From assembly GCF_026151205.1 (NCBI RefSeq), contig NC_087082.1, forward strand, positions 10,486,901-10,550,900: 64,000 bases of DNA. The letters run 5' to 3'. Source of the DNA: Bolinopsis microptera (taxonomy: Eukaryota; Ctenophora; Tentaculata; Lobata; Bolinopsidae). Numbering within the stretch: the first letter of the stretch is position 1; each line of letters opens with the position of its first letter. The notes below the pieces were generated by a model that searched no databases, was not told the origin of the DNA, and saw only the letters and a list, made by a program, of their open reading frames with translations. Positions 1 to 9,987 of this stretch are shown here, in pieces. A program made the position numbers and the translations under genes.

Positions 1-3000
1 ACACATGTTTCTTGAAACCAGAACCTGCTGCCTTACGACTTTCACTGAAGTCATCATCTACCATTAGTAAGCTATAAAGCTTAGTCCTCAATGCAACACT
101 GCTTGTTATTTGCTTACCCAAGGTTTCATCCTTAAACTTACCCGGCACACCCTCATTCACCTTACTGTAGAGAGGGTGGTCTGGAGGGTTTTTACTGAAG
201 TCAAAGTGGCTGCTGATATCCTTCATATCACGCACAAAGTTACTGCTTTGAAATTTAACCAAAACACTGTCAGTATCAGTGAGTAGCAACTCCACATCAG
301 GGAATTTTCTTTTGAGCACTTCATAGAAGAATTTAAAAACATGCAACTTTGAAGATTCCAAAATTCTGAATCCTGTGTAGATCGGTTTATTGAGCATAAC
401 GGTATAGTATGTTTCGCTATCTCCACAGCTACCAAATCATCGCTAATGATGTTGAACTGTGTAAACCCCTCCTTACTAACTTGCCGAAAATGTTGATCAA
501 CTTGCCCAATCAAGGTAACATTCCGATACTTCCTCACCGATTCCATGCTTTTACCGAATATGAAGTTAATAGCGTTTTTATGGAAGTACTTCTTATTCTT
601 TGATGTTGCAGTTCGCCGTTGCTAAGTATGGTAACTTGCCCATTTTCTCAGCCATGCTCGTTGGTTAAAAGATATAACCCTCCTAATCTTTGTTACCCTA
701 CCACCCTTGTTGACGAAGTATTGAAGGTTAGCAAGATCAAGCACGTAGGATTCCTTGTCATGAAGATTAGGTGCCAACTTTACCGACTTGAACTGGCTAG
801 ACATTCCTCTCTTCTCTCGAATATTTGCTGAGTATGGGGATATATCCTTTTCAGTAATTTCCATTCTCTCAGGGAATATTGGGTATTGGTTAAGTTCATC
901 ATGAAATTCGTCAGGTATTGTAGCATCTATTTCAAGAATGTACCCCCTATCACCGTCAGCATCTTTATTCAACATTTCTTGCAGAGAGTTCTCGCTTAGG
1001 TCCTCCCATTTAAAACCATCATACGGTAACTTACCCATCTTACCAAACCCGTAAAGATTCACAGCATCGAAGAACTGGATATACGTCTCAGGTTGTGAAG
1101 AATCATAACCAGGGATATATGGATTATTAGCTGTAGCATAACATTTCATCACATTACTTATACCTCCACGTATTCCACTTTCAATCATTAAGTACAAATC
1201 AATATCTTTGACATATTCTAACCTCGGTCTAGTCATTTTGAGGGCTGCATCCCAGGAAAAGGATGGTCCACTCACATAATGAGCCGGTTCGAGCCCCATA
1301 TTCTCGAGACACCATTTTCTATATCCAGACCATACATCAGCCGTCAAGAGGACATCTAGAATATTATACAGCTTCAACAAATCACCAACCATCACCAAGT
1401 TAAACCTACGGATAACTTTCTGTAGATGTTCCCATTCATCATCGGTCACCCTGGTATCTGTTAGATCATTGTGAAACTCAGCTCTACCCGGAATAGGATC
1501 GGTAAGACGGTCTTGTGAGTCTAAATAATCATAACAAAAGATACCTTTTCTCGAAAGCAGCTCCACATCAGCATCATTACCTTGTAAGATGGTGTAGACA
1601 TACTCACGAACGTTTCTAAATGCTAAAGGTCCATCAAGATCTTTGACTAGATTGTCCAAGCTGCCGTTGAGATGTCTGCAACTGTCTATGAATTTCAGGC
1701 GTGGTGTCTTGATAGAAATATACTTCTCAAGGTTTTTAGGTAGCAACTTGACCCTATTAAGAATATCCCTATTTTCTTGACAAATCTCTTTAATGAACAG
1801 GTGCAAGTCGTAGGATGAAAGATTATGTGCAATCACTGTAAGATGTTTCTCAGTCTTTCTTTGTTGGTTACACGTGGAATGTGCTGGCCCGATATAGTTA
1901 CTGGTCTGCCCAGACTTTAAGGGGTAATGCTGATGGTCTCTAACTCTAGTATCGCTAGGTAGGAATGGTTTGAGACAGATGTGACAATTGATAGCTGTTT
2001 CATGATCCATCTCCTCAAAAGGCGTGAGGGGTGTCATAGGTTCATTTGAAAAGATTATGGGTTTAAGACAGTCATAAAGTTTCTCAAGACGCCTGACAAG
2101 GTATTCTGCACAGTGAGGTCCATCATAATACTCAACGGGAAGATCCCATTCCGTATACTCATCAGAACACACTTTTAAGGCATATGAACAGGCTACATGT
2201 TTAGAAATAACCGTTGTCTTCTTACCCATCGATCTTTCTTCTGGAACTAAGGTTGATTCCAAGTCTAAGACGATCCATACAGGCACAGAAACCGTTTTCC
2301 GAAAAGCTGTGAATTCCAAATACTTCTCCTTAGGAAAGTATACAGTCTGTAAACCTTTTTTATCACAAGATTTTTTGTGTTCGTCTAATGATGCCTGTGA
2401 AGCCTTCAGTGTATGACATCCTAGACAGACAAAATGCATGTGACTATTTTTAGCTACACAGAGAAGCCGGGGTAGATTTGTTATGAGGATGTAGTGGAAA
2501 TTCAGGTTATCATCCGTTATACGAAGCAAGTTTGTCACCTTTGTGAACTTATCCTTTGGGGATCTTCTTTCTGTGTAGAACCCGTATTTCTTTTTCCACC
2601 CTAATACGTTAACCCCTCTACCATTAAGATCTTCAAAGCTTGAAATATCATCTAAGCTCATTGGGAATTTGATTCCGGTAACATCATGCTCATTCATGAA
2701 CCTTCTGTAATACCCTTGTCTTGAAGGGGTATTGGTTTCGAGATGATGATCATCAGCAATGATAGACCATAGAAAGCATAAATGGTCAGATCTGTTCACA
2801 ATGTTCAAAATACACCTCTTTTTAGATGCCAATTCGTGTGGTGTCTCGATATAACTACCAGCTCTATGCAGATTGAAGGGTGTTACATTTAGTTTAACAG
2901 TATTCAAGCTAGAAACAATCCAACCACCCCCTAGAGAAATGAAATCATCAACTCGTTGGATAAGCTTAAGCAAATGTTCCATCACAACCTTATCAATGAT

Positions 3001-3705
3001 ACTGCTCGCTAGTAGCTCGTTGGCTCTTGTTGTGAAATGTTGAACCAGTTTTTTATCACCTATTGCCTCTATGAACTCCATCTCAATGCTCATATAAAAC
3101 TTCAAAGCACCAAATTCATTTAATAACTCTCCCAACAAGACCACGATCCTACTTTCGAGTTTATGAGGATATTGAAGAAATCTGGTGAAGGGAGTGATAT
3201 AATGACCAAATTGTAGACCCTAAAGTAACCATCTACAGCGGATGCCTCAAGTCGAACCTCACCACATTTATGAGCCCTTCTTCTACCTGATGAGGTGAAA
3301 CATTCCCGACAGGATGTACACTCATAGGTCAGTACCGTACACTTGGTATGGTCCTGACCATTGTTGACATTGTTAGCACAAAACAGGCACTTCTCCGTAC
3401 AACATTTTTCAGAAGTAGTTTCATTACCACAAAGTCTACATATGGAGACCAACCTGTCGATGATTAGGAAGAGCTTGATAAGCTGACTGTTCACCGCTTG
3501 GGTGAGCATTGCTCTCATCTGAGTAGGCCATGTCGGGCTGTGAAATACTGTGGGAAATATGTATCGTCCCCCGCCTTCATAATGTGCGGTGAAATGGCAG
3601 ACAAACTTTCGTTCCCTGGTATATTCCACTATCCAGTTCTCGATCCGATCTAATATGAGTGATCCGGGTAAGAACGTATAAGATTTAATTTTGTTTATTA
3701 CTATT
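1..3705 (-). pseudogene. Protein-primed family B DNA polymerase, frameshifted, 3' end off window
   Basis: Replicative polymerase of the Polinton. The main open frame (3144-622, about 840 residues) has an exonuclease DLES motif, a Cys/His segment of the HNH-like type seen in Polinton polymerases (CHIC, then RDHQH, then AHSTCN), an exonuclease YD motif (HNLSSYD), the third exonuclease motif near YNILD, and polymerase motif A around FFDAVNLYG. The upstream frame (3629-3120, open back to about 3705) has a Cys-rich stretch starting CRLCGN. Motif C (DTDS) lies at about 277-266 in another frame. Frame changes near 3140, 600-640 and 390-420 break the gene. The true start is not visible; it may lie in an upstream exon. 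Family is certain; activity of this copy is unlikely. Confidence 0.93.
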
Positions 3706-3744
3706 TAATTGTCAAGGGGAAAGAAAAAAAGTTCCAAAACTTAA

Positions 3745-4287
3745 ATGTACGGAAAACTTACCATTTGGTTGAGAAGTAATTTTAATACAACCATAACTCT
3801 TTATATAGGTTATGGATCAAAAGAAAATTTCCATGTGGTGTATGTGCTTACCGAAATAATAGTACGGTTATCAGAGAAGGACTGTATGGGTTGTAGGGAC
3901 AGAAAGAAGAGTAAACTACTACACATGTGTAGACAGGTAAATCGTGTCTAGAGTTTCAATTGAATTGACCAAGAATGATAGTTAAATATTTTGTATTCAG
4001 GTTTCACTTTTGGGACAGTTTTTCAAGTATTACAACCATGCTAAAGCCGTACTACTGGATAATATGGCAGAGATTATGGAAAAGCATGAAATGGATTACG
4101 ATGAATCATCTACTGAGATGTTGATACAATTCTTAAACTGGAGTTCACCACAGGCAATTTACTATGGTAATTTACTTATTTTGATATAAGCTCTACGCTG
4201 GTTCAACCTAAGTTAACATTTAATTCATGAATAATTGTAGGTGGGTATCTTGAAGATGATGAACCTTTACAAGACCTAGAACTGTAA
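3745..4287 (+). CDS. Small spliced Polinton protein with CxGC motif
   Basis: Three exons are inferred: up to 3936, 4001-4166 and 4241-4287, with introns of 64 and 74 nt bounded by GTAAAT..TTCAG and GTAATT..TGTAG. Reading phase is maintained through both joins and the product ends in an acidic tail at TAA 4285. Exon 1 has a Cys pattern (CMGC, then a His-Met-Cys) recalling a small conserved protein of unknown function in other Polintons; that similarity is from memory and unproven. The start is uncertain: the first in-frame ATG is 3745, but a TATATAG lies inside the frame at about 3802. The last exon is the left part of the 166-bp tandem duplication. Confidence 0.55.
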
Positions 4288-4307
4288 TGACGTCACGGAT
4301 TGTAATC

Positions 4308-4314
4308 TATATAA
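4308..4314 (+). promoter_or_regulatory. TATATAA box, first duplicate copy
   Basis: TATATAA 35 nt upstream of the ATG at 4343. Same box-to-ATG spacing as other genes in this element. Confidence 0.6.
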
Positions 4315-4473
4315 AGAATGAGCCTCCTCAACCCTGACAATCATGTTTGGATATCTGGTAAACAAGTTAACTGTTGACTCAACCTTTTGGTTTTATGTCT
4401 CAGTCCAAATCTATAATGAAGTTGATGAACCTTTACAAGACCTAGAACTGTAATGACGTCACGGATTGTAATC

Positions 4474-4480
4474 TATATAA
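4474..4480 (+). promoter_or_regulatory. TATATAA box, second duplicate copy
   Basis: TATATAA 35 nt upstream of the ATG at 4509, the start of the long zinc-ribbon frame. Confidence 0.65.
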
Positions 4481-4508
4481 AGAATGAGCCTCCTCAACCC
4501 TGACAATC

Positions 4509-4916
4509 ATGTTTGGATATCTGGTAAACAAGTTAACTGTTGACTCAACCTTTTGGTTTTATGTCTCAGTCCAAATCTATAATGAAGTTGGTGGAAATGT
4601 CCAACTTGTTAAAGGAAAGGTATTCGACAAACTGCTCATCAAAAAGATGGTGGACATCGAGTGTGGTTCGCCTGTCAGATTTGAAATCAAGAATATACAG
4701 AGGAAAACGAGGACTTACATCAACATTATTGATATAGAACCAACTGATTTCGAAACATGTGACAAATGTTTTAAACCAATGGAAAATGAGAGATGTATCA
4801 AGTGTGAAACTAATGGTTCAGAGAGGTTGGAAGGAGTGTTTGAAATTATGGATGTTAGTGATGAGGAGTACGGTCGAAGATTTATCCTACGATATAGATA
4901 TGAACTTCCCTATTGA
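4509..4916 (+). CDS. Polinton accessory protein with CxxC..CxxC zinc-ribbon-like motif
   Basis: A 135-residue frame starting 35 nt after a TATATAA box. The middle is rich in alternating hydrophobic residues and could be a small beta-barrel (OB-fold-like); this is inference. It is followed by CDKCFKPMENERCIKC, a plausible zinc-binding pair of CxxC knuckles. An OB-fold plus zinc ribbon would suit single-strand DNA binding, but I do not recognise the family. A possible 47-nt intron (GTAAAC..CTCAG, about 4524-4570) lies after the fifth codon and would alter only the N-terminus. The next gene begins inside its last codons in another frame. Confidence 0.5.
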   Translation: MFGYLVNKLTVDSTFWFYVSVQIYNEVGGNVQLVKGKVFDKLLIKKMVDIECGSPVRFEIKNIQRKTRTYINIIDIEPTDFETCDKCFKPMENERCIKCETNGSERLEGVFEIMDVSDEEYGRRFILRYRYELPY

Positions 4917-5136
4917 AAACCTTGAAGCTTATGTGAAGTCCAACTGGACAACGATAAAGGAAACAGAAAATTTGAGTGATGTCGGAAAACTAGTCTCCCT
5001 GTTCACCCTATTCCAGCTGCTTGTTTGTAAGTATAAAATAATCAGTGATACAAACAGCATTGCATTTCTAGCTTTTCTGTTTATTGAACTGACCTCTGAA
5101 ATCTTAAACTGGAAAGATGAAGTGTCGGTTCTGTAA
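4900..5136 (+). CDS. Small hypothetical Polinton protein, overlapping reading frame
   Basis: A 78-residue frame from the ATG at 4900, overlapping the end of the preceding gene by 17 nt and the start of the following one by 20 nt, each in a different frame. The centre is hydrophobic and probably helical (about residues 27-65). No family recognised. The compact overlapping arrangement is virus-like and supports coding. No TATA-like box lies at the usual distance, so it may share the upstream transcript. Confidence 0.4.
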   Translation: MNFPIENLEAYVKSNWTTIKETENLSDVGKLVSLFTLFQLLVCKYKIISDTNSIAFLAFLFIELTSEILNWKDEVSVL

Positions 5137-5365
5137 TATACGGTACACCCGAAGACACAACTGTCCACGACTCATATGCTATAGAGTTATCAGACGATTC
5201 ATGTTGGACGTTGTTTACGATTATAAACCAACAGACCCTGAACAACTACTTTCATTTGCTATGGATAAAGTGACAAGGGAAATGTTATTCGGTTTTTCAT
5301 CGAACATTAAAAGTGTATTTCTGGAATATATACCATTCTTTTGTGACGAATTTGATCTTTGTTGA
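5117..5365 (+). CDS. Small Polinton protein with N-terminal CxxC..HxC knuckle
   Basis: 82 residues opening with MKCRFCNIRYTRRHNC, a C2HC zinc-knuckle pattern in the first 16 residues, followed by a predicted helical body with several aromatic and acidic residues. It overlaps the previous frame by 20 nt and stops 35 nt before the next start codon. Function unknown; nucleic-acid or protein binding through the knuckle is the obvious guess. Confidence 0.5.
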   Translation: MKCRFCNIRYTRRHNCPRLICYRVIRRFMLDVVYDYKPTDPEQLLSFAMDKVTREMLFGFSSNIKSVFLEYIPFFCDEFDLC

Positions 5366-5366
5366 G

Positions 5367-5373
5367 TATATAA
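5367..5373 (+). promoter_or_regulatory. TATATAA box for the gene at 5401
   Basis: TATATAA immediately after the preceding stop codon and 34 nt upstream of the ATG at 5401. Confidence 0.7.
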
Positions 5374-5400
5374 GCAGCTGAGTGGTTTGATTTGTTTAAA

Positions 5401-6071
5401 ATGGAAAAACTTATTGTAATTTCGATGGCTAATTTCTTTAATCGTAAAGAAGACCCGAAACCTTTACCAATACCTTCAAAGAATAAATCTAAGTTATATG
5501 AAACATTGAAAATGCTAGAAAAGTGAGTGATTTAACATATTTTTATTAACCTAGGTTTTTAGTATGAATGTCTATATTGGACTCGAGGGGTTTGTGCTCA
5601 AGCGTATGTACGTTGTAAAGGAACTGACTGTACTGTATGATAATGGTAGTATGGATCACTACTTGTTTGCACCACCAACAACCCTACGACTAACCGGTGC
5701 AGAGGCAACCACCGTCCGTTACGCATCAAAGCACCTTAATGGACTCTCATTCAATGATGGGTGTATCCCATTTGAGGATATTTACACCATCATACGGAAA
5801 TTGGCAGGTAGACATCTCTCCTAATATTGGTAGGTTATTGTAGAATTATTTCTACTTATAAACTTTTTCTTCAGGGTTTAAAATCCACACACATGGGTCA
5901 GCAGCAGTGAACTTTCTCTTGCAACACCTTCCAGACTCCTATATCATCAATACAGCTACAATTGCCAAGTTCCCTCTCGAGCTTGTCCGACGAAATTGTG
6001 GACGTGATCACCCAGCACGCTACTGTAGCATGGCCAAGGCGTTTGAAATCAGAAAAATGTCAAGCCAGTAG
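5401..6071 (+). CDS. Three-exon Polinton-associated protein, possible RNase H-like nuclease family
   Basis: Exons 5401-5522, 5563-5807 and 5875-6071 (187 codons) join with frame kept; introns are 40 nt (GTGAGT..TTTAG) and 67 nt (GTAGAC..TTCAG). Visible motifs: VKELTVL near the start of exon 2, FAPPTTL, a HLNGLSFNDGCIPFEDI stretch, and a C-terminal C..DH...YCSMAKA pattern. From memory, this KE / F-PP / HGL / G-KxxFL / CxxH..C.A layout resembles a nuclease-like family that is common in invertebrate transposons; I cannot verify that here, and the exonuclease role is inference. Driven by a TATATAA box 34 nt upstream. Exon continuity through both joins makes the gene model strong even though its function is not known. 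Confidence 0.65.
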
Positions 6072-6203
6072 ACTTCCCAGACATCCCGTGATTTCCCCTC
6101 CGCGCCCCCCCACACCACGCTCAGGGCCCGCCACTGGAAGCCTGGGAAGTCTTGGAAATCCAGGACAATTGAAATGCTTTTAAAAATTATATTACTAATT
6201 TTA
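6072..6203. other. Convergent intergenic spacer with GC-rich hairpin
   Basis: 132 bp between two convergent genes. AGACTTCCCAG (6069-6079) is complementary to CTGGGAAGTCT (6141-6151), framing a GC-rich loop with a C run, followed by an AT-rich stretch. It could help end transcription on both strands; that is inference. Confidence 0.4.
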
Positions 6204-7012
6204 TTATTTTACCACTAAATGAATGACTACTTGATTCGTAAACGTAATTGTGACACCATCAAGAGTCTGGAAATAGAAATTGATATGCATTAACCTATCG
6301 ACAGCAAATTCATGGAATAATACCATATAATTGGTAAAATATTTCCCTCCAGAGTTCATATCCATTGAGTCTAACACTCGTCTTTTGACACCGTCAATGT
6401 AGGTAGGCCTAATTGCATCACAGAATAGAAAAACTGGCTCTACGGTTGTCACTGGCTCGTCGAAGAGTTCTGGATGCTCGATCTCATGTGAAGTAAATCC
6501 AAACCGTTGGTCATTACTATTATCATATGGTGATTTTAACAGGTTGAATACATTATCTCGAGGGGACCAGAAATCTGTATGAGAGGGTCCACGTACTATT
6601 GTGAGACCACTATCCGCATAGTGTATAGAGGCATACATTCGTAAACCCTGCCCCTTGAACCAAGGTTTTTGGAAGTTTGTAACTTGAACATCACCCTCTG
6701 CATCAATAATATATGTTTGTTGGTTGATGCTACTTAGTCTTTCATAGAGATCCAGAAAGAGTCCAAAAATTGCATAGATAATCTGATCAGACCATTCCCA
6801 CTCGTAGGGTGGGAGTGAAAGAGTATGGACGATACCGCTGCTCGAGTCAAGCACTCTAACTTTATACCGAATTGGTGAATTTTCTATCTTCGGAAAGCTC
6901 ACCGATTTTAACCCCATCGCGATTTCCCGTGCACAGAAACAGGTCTATCAAAGGATGTTCTTATTACCTTTCCTTGGCCTGTCACGATTAGGCTCGTTGT
7001 AATCCCATCCAT
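6204..7012 (-). pseudogene. Polinton structural-type protein, likely minor capsid, N-terminal frameshift
   Basis: The main frame covers 6917-6204 (237 residues) and is rich in beta-prone segments, fitting a jelly-roll or fibre-like virion protein, but I cannot assign it to a named family. Its apparent start at 6917 is probably not the real one. A different frame begins at an ATG at 7012, exactly 33 nt after a minus-strand TATAAAA box, and runs without stop to about 6905, where the main frame takes over. This points to a single-base shift near 6905. It is divergent from the penton-like gene at 7085 and shares its promoter region. Confidence 0.55.
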
Positions 7013-7035
7013 ATTTACCAACTTGATCAAAATTG

Positions 7036-7057
7036 CTCTTTTATAGTCTATATAATG
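7036..7057. promoter_or_regulatory. Divergent promoter with two TATA-like boxes
   Basis: Plus-strand TATATAA at 7049-7055 is 36 nt before the ATG at 7085. Minus-strand TATAAAA (complement of 7039-7045) is 33 nt before the ATG at 7012. The two boxes lie 3 nt apart and face opposite genes. Confidence 0.7.
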
Positions 7058-7084
7058 TCAGTAAAACATGTATTATGCCACACC

Positions 7085-7908
7085 ATGGAATTAAGCCAGA
7101 ATTTTGTTGTTACTGGTAATTCCAGTGAGTTAGAGACCAATTTTTTCTACCCTGTACGTCTGGATGAGGGGTTTGAACTTGCTCTCAGTTATTTTTCTGT
7201 GGACCTGTTTGTAATGTGAATAATGAAGCTGATCTAATCTATCTGGTGAAAGGGGATGGTACGGGGATGTTGGTGGAAGAAAAGTTGATTGAAATTCCAC
7301 ATGGCTACTATCATACTACAGGTGAATTGATCGGGCAGATAAAAGTTTCAATCAATGAGTATTTGGATGAACATGAGGATGTCTGGGGGACGGCTAAAGC
7401 TAAAGTTGAATATAACGTCCAAAAAAGGGTGTGGACATTGATACTACCAAAAAAGCAGCACATATCAATTGCTCATGATAAGGCTTGGGACTGAGATATA
7501 CTCAACCTGTTTACTGGTCTAGACGGGGGTAACTATCTCGACTTGACTGTTTTAGAAGCTGCATTTGATGAAAATATCGATAGTGTGTTCATCTATTCGT
7601 CAGTTGTTCAAGAGTCATACATTGACACCCATCAATCACGGCTCCTCGCTATAGTACCACTTCGGGTAAACAGTAAATACACCCAATACGAACCAAGAAA
7701 TTTACGATTTTACAAGATTGCAATAGAAGAATTTTCATCAATTTTTATAGAACTGAGGAACAGTCGTGGGAATTTAATTGAATTGGCCACCAGCTCAGTT
7801 AGGTGTTCAAAGGCTGTTACCGGTCTTAATTTGACAGAATTGATGGGTAGAAAGTGTCACGATAAGTTTGTCATTTTAGGATTGACACTAAGAAACCTAT
7901 ATAAGTAG
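7085..7908 (+). pseudogene. Penton-like minor capsid protein, frameshift and internal stop
   Basis: A single gene read in three pieces: 7085-7213, 7216-7491 and 7495-7908. The first join is a frameshift near 7205-7215; the second is an in-frame TGA at 7492-7494 with the same frame continuing. Content and position, directly before the pVI-like and major capsid genes, match the Polinton penton (single jelly-roll) protein: an N-terminal strand-rich part, the segment IPHGYYHTTGELI, and a C-terminal part with SRLLAIVPL and a final strand region. Family assignment is from gene order and general pattern. It starts 36 nt after a TATATAA box. Confidence 0.65.
7898..7904 (+). promoter_or_regulatory. 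TATATAA box for the capsid gene cluster
   Basis: TATATAA overlapping the end of the penton-like gene, 33 nt upstream of the ATG at 7931. The capsid and protease starts downstream have no such box, so it may serve the whole overlapping cluster. Confidence 0.7.
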
Positions 7909-7930
7909 TTGGATCACCTGATTTAGCAAA

Positions 7931-8233
7931 ATGGAAACTTTCGTTCCTAATAAAACTACGTTTGAAAAACTTTTCACTCAAACCGGTGGTTCGATCGATC
8001 GTTATATATTTGGAGCTCAGCAAGGTCAAGGACTCAGAAACTGGTTCGCTAAGATTTTCAGACACGTCCGTCCGATCCTGGGACGGGCTATAAATACAAT
8101 CCAACCAGAGCTTTCCGCCATCGGAGGTAAACTGATTGATAGTGCTAGTAACGCTGCTATAGACCAGATTGGTAAAGCTAGACAGAAAGCCAACGAGAAA
8201 ATCAAGCGTAAACGTGATAATCTAGATGGCTAA
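7931..8233 (+). CDS. pVI-like virion maturation protein
   Basis: 100 residues with TGGSIDRYIFGAQQGQGL followed by an amphipathic helix (RNWFAKIFRHVRPILGRAI) and a strongly basic C-terminus (KIKRKRDN). The GG..Y.G...QxGxGL pattern just before an amphipathic helix recalls the adenovirus pVI/pX-like proteins of Polintons, which are protease-processed capsid components. A GG-type cleavage site within the N-terminal third would fit the adenain-type protease encoded downstream. The frame is intact and overlaps the capsid gene by 8 nt. Confidence 0.7.
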   Translation: METFVPNKTTFEKLFTQTGGSIDRYIFGAQQGQGLRNWFAKIFRHVRPILGRAINTIQPELSAIGGKLIDSASNAAIDQIGKARQKANEKIKRKRDNLDG

Positions 8234-9548
8234 ATTCAAGAATTCTAGTGAAGCTATTGATAGTTCTTTATTATTCTATTCTGGGGTCAAACCAACAAAC
8301 ACGTCGGTGAAGGAGATTTATGATCTCTTGGTATACCCTATAAACAGTGTCGAACAAACTGCTGGATCAACGATCACTTTTAATCTACCTGTGCAAGAGA
8401 CTGGCCTGCTTTGTGATGTGGAGATTGTAACAACATTTTATGTGGAGAATGGGGAAGCAGATTTGGATGCTAATGCACAAGTTTCCACAGTCAACATGAT
8501 CTCCTCGGCCATGTTTTCTCTGGTGGATGTTAGGATTGACGAAAGGATAAGTCTATGTCAACAAATGACGAACTCCTACAACATGTGTCACTTTTTTGAG
8601 ACTATGCTGATGAATGACCCAAATCGCGAGGATATTCTATTTTCCAGGGAAATGTTTTCGCTTGACACTGGAACTAAAGCTGAGAGTAATGGTCATGTGT
8701 TTTACCCTACTGCTGATGTGAAGAATCGTGGTGGTGAAAAGAGGGCCCATCGTATAGCCGGGTCTAAAAAAGTAACTGTTATGAGTAAACTTAATATACC
8801 TCTCTTTAAGCAACATAAGGCCCTTCCACCAGGGAGAAAAATTACAGTTGCGTTGACAAAGGCTAAGGATGAATATTGCCTCCTTGCTGAAGCAGATTCA
8901 GGGTGCAACCTTAAAATTGATGAGATATATCTCAAGTGTACATACATGAAACCAGAGGACACCCTCCTAAAGGTGATGATGTCCAAGTTGGCCATAACAC
9001 CTGTGACATATGAAGTTGATAGACAGTCTATCGTTGCTCGTTTGCTACCACAGGGAGCTAGAACTTACACAATAACAAATTTATTCGAAAAGGAGCTTCC
9101 AAAGTTTGTCCTTTTCTGTGTTCAAGAACCTACAGCGTTGAACGGAAGCTTCACCAAAAACCCATTCACCTTTCTGAATATCCAGAGTTTACAGGTCTAT
9201 ATCAATAACCGACAATATTTCGCAAAAGCATTGACTAACCAGCCTGACGGTGGGGATTGGAAGGTCAATTCAGCGTTATTGTTAGATAATCTATATAAGA
9301 CCGTTAAGAAAGACCATCAAGGTGCAATGATGGTTACTAGAGGAAACATCAATCTCTATCAGTTTTTTACCCTCTGCTTAACTGACGATCGAACCTACGA
9401 CTCGCACTACGGGCTAAAGCGGAGCAGTGATACCCGGATTGAGCTGGACTTGGGAGTTCAGAGTATATCTAATGTGGTTCTGATAGCTTATTGTCTTTAT
9501 GATCAACAGATTGTTTTAAATAAAGGAAGTATTGAGATATTAGAATGA
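8226..9548 (+). CDS. Major capsid protein (double jelly-roll, hexon-like)
   Basis: An intact 440-residue frame in the position of the Polinton major capsid protein, between the pVI-like gene and the protease. It is strand-rich with repeated hydrophobic beta segments, and has the early IYDLLVYPINSVEQ segment and a C-terminal region of the type seen in Polinton hexon-like proteins. Its length is at the short end of what I expect for the family. It shares an ATGA stop/start with the protease. It is one of the few fully intact large genes of this copy. The fold is assigned by pattern and context; a structure prediction would settle it. Confidence 0.8.
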   Translation: MAKFKNSSEAIDSSLLFYSGVKPTNTSVKEIYDLLVYPINSVEQTAGSTITFNLPVQETGLLCDVEIVTTFYVENGEADLDANAQVSTVNMISSAMFSLVDVRIDERISLCQQMTNSYNMCHFFETMLMNDPNREDILFSREMFSLDTGTKAESNGHVFYPTADVKNRGGEKRAHRIAGSKKVTVMSKLNIPLFKQHKALPPGRKITVALTKAKDEYCLLAEADSGCNLKIDEIYLKCTYMKPEDTLLKVMMSKLAITPVTYEVDRQSIVARLLPQGARTYTITNLFEKELPKFVLFCVQEPTALNGSFTKNPFTFLNIQSLQVYINNRQYFAKALTNQPDGGDWKVNSALLLDNLYKTVKKDHQGAMMVTRGNINLYQFFTLCLTDDRTYDSHYGLKRSSDTRIELDLGVQSISNVVLIAYCLYDQQIVLNKGSIEILE

Positions 9549-9987
9549 ATGGAATAGAGATAGAACGTTATGTGGGGCTTGTACCAGAAACTACACGTTA
9601 TTTTAAGGGTGTTTACAGTTCTAACAATATGCCTATCTCAGAAACACCGTACTGTTTTATTGTAAATACCGAACCAAGTGATCAGCCAGGTGATCACTGG
9701 GTGGCTTTCTGGGTAAATGAAAAGTCCGTCGAATTTTTGATACCTATGGGCGGACCCCTTGGAACCAGATGTTTAGAAGTTCATTTTCTAGCTTTGTTGA
9801 CGGACGAGCATGTGTATATAATACAGTTATATTAGAGGGAATATTTTCGAAAACATGTGGACAATTTTCTATATATTACACCTGCTTACGATGTTTAGGG
9901 GTTACTTATGACGAGATTTTAAATTCGTTTAGTGTTAATGTTATCGTGAATGATAGGTTGGTAACAAATTTTCTTTCATGGATTTAA
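9545..9987 (+). pseudogene. Adenain-type cysteine protease, frameshifted
   Basis: Maturation protease of the capsid. The first frame (9545-about 9760) contains the catalytic-His region DHWVAFW. The second frame (about 9769-9987) contains the catalytic-Cys region TCGQFSIYY. The two halves are in different frames with the change near 9755-9765, so the gene is broken once. The His ... Cys order and the CGQF motif match adenovirus-type (Ulp1-like) proteases. It starts inside the capsid stop codon (ATGA) and its end overlaps the integrase start by 10 nt. Confidence 0.8.

Larger units (their letters stand above)
4258..4589 (+). repeat. 166-bp tandem duplication spanning a gene junction
   Basis: Bases 4258-4423 are repeated at 4424-4589. 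Each copy holds the last codons of the preceding gene, a TATATAA box and the first codons of the next gene, so the promoter and start codon exist twice. Only the second copy leads into the long frame at 4509. I saw no mismatches between the copies, which points to a recent event. Confidence 0.95.

Noticed and set aside
9815..9821. TATATAA in the protease gene
   Set aside because: The distance to the next ATG (about 40 nt) and that frame's early end do not match the element's pattern, so it was not listed as a promoter.
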